A stretch of DNA of 5,836 bases from NCBI GenBank assembly GCA_002502245.1, contig DAPW01000028.1, positions 1 through 5,836 of the forward strand, written 5' to 3'. A program made the position numbers and the translations under genes. The DNA is from Methanoregula sp. UBA154 (lineage in GTDB: Archaea; Halobacteriota; Methanomicrobia; Methanomicrobiales; Methanospirillaceae). Positions 5,582 through 5,836 of the stretch are shown in pieces. Below the pieces are notes generated by a model. The model worked only from the letters and a program-made list of their open reading frames with translations. It was not told the origin of the DNA and ran no database searches. Position 1 is the stretch's first letter; each line of letters begins with the position of its first letter.

Positions 5582-5836
5582 TCACGCCCCCAGCGCCGGG
5601 TAATCCGTGTACCCCCTCTCCTCCCCGGCATAGTAGGTTGCAGTGTCCGGTTCGTTCAGGTTGGCGCCCCGGGCAAAGCGGAGCGGGAGGTCGGGATTTG
5701 CGATGAACGGGGCACCGAACGAGACCATGTCGGCAAGGCCGTCTTCGATGGCGGCATTTGCGGTCCCGGCATCGTACCCGCCGTTCAGGATGAGCGCCCC
5801 GTCAAACTTTGCCCGGATGAGCGGGGCCATCCGGGC
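5582..5836 (-). CDS. Old Yellow Enzyme-family NADH:flavin oxidoreductase, C-terminal 84 residues (truncated by window edge)
   Basis: Only the C-terminal end of this FMN-dependent ene-reductase-type enzyme is in the window; the start lies beyond the right edge. Motifs shown are LILNGGYDAGTA, corresponding to an FMN-phosphate-binding strand-turn, then GLADMVSFGAPFIANPDLPLRF, the second FMN-phosphate-binding loop of this TIM-barrel family, and the terminal NEPDTATYYAGEERGYTDYP. This ending is typical of the NemA/xenobiotic-reductase branch of OYE enzymes, which reduce activated alkenes, quinones or nitro compounds with NAD(P)H. The active-site residues lie upstream and cannot be checked. The C-terminus is complete, stopping at 5584-5582. 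The gene converges on the membrane-protein gene with no T-tract between them. Confidence 0.92.
   Translation of the reverse strand, partial: ARMAPLIRAKFDGALILNGGYDAGTANAAIEDGLADMVSFGAPFIANPDLPLRFARGANLNEPDTATYYAGEERGYTDYPALGA

Noticed and set aside
1..5836. Defence island, CRISPR array or insertion sequence
   Set aside because: There are no regularly spaced direct repeats outside the protease coding repeats, no transposase or terminal inverted repeats recognised, and the lone ATPase has no nuclease or effector partner here.

Overview
The window looks like archaeal chromosome, most probably from a methanogen of the Methanomicrobiales (Methanoregula-like). This is inferred from AT-rich TATA-type elements close to starts, U-tract terminators, a lipobox protein and a four-helix membrane protein of types I associate with that group, and the matrixin-like secreted protease. 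No rRNA, tRNA or taxon-specific marker is present, so the assignment is an inference.

Left part (about 1-3600, moderate GC). A gene of unknown function runs off the left edge on the minus strand (1-123). A 324-base divergent spacer follows and contains a perfect GC-rich hairpin. Next comes a large exported subtilisin-family (S8) protease (448-2283, plus). It carries an unusual cysteine-rich tail made of tandem 26-residue repeats, a CCG-type disulfide module and a distinct C-terminal domain. It converges on a second exported protease, a metzincin with an HExxHxxGxxD zinc site (2712-3455, minus). The roughly 430 bases between them hold T-tracts for both transcription directions, and on the minus strand what looks like the shattered remains of an unrecognised gene. 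The two proteases belong to different catalytic classes, but both are predicted to be secreted and both have the same GGAGTGG ribosome-binding element 7-8 bases before the start. They may serve one task, such as extracellular protein processing or surface turnover.

Right part (about 3690-5836, clearly higher GC, more housekeeping-like). It holds a small putative lipoprotein (3693-4139, plus), a stand-alone ABC-type ATPase resembling COG3910 (4265-4984, minus), a four-helix integral membrane protein (5161-5544, plus) and the C-terminal end of an Old Yellow Enzyme-type flavin oxidoreductase running off the right edge (5582-5836, minus). These look like single-gene transcription units with alternating orientation; no operon is evident.

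No CRISPR array, intact insertion sequence, tRNA or recognisable defence system was seen. The best candidates for something undescribed are the tail architecture of the S8 protease and the two-protease cluster.
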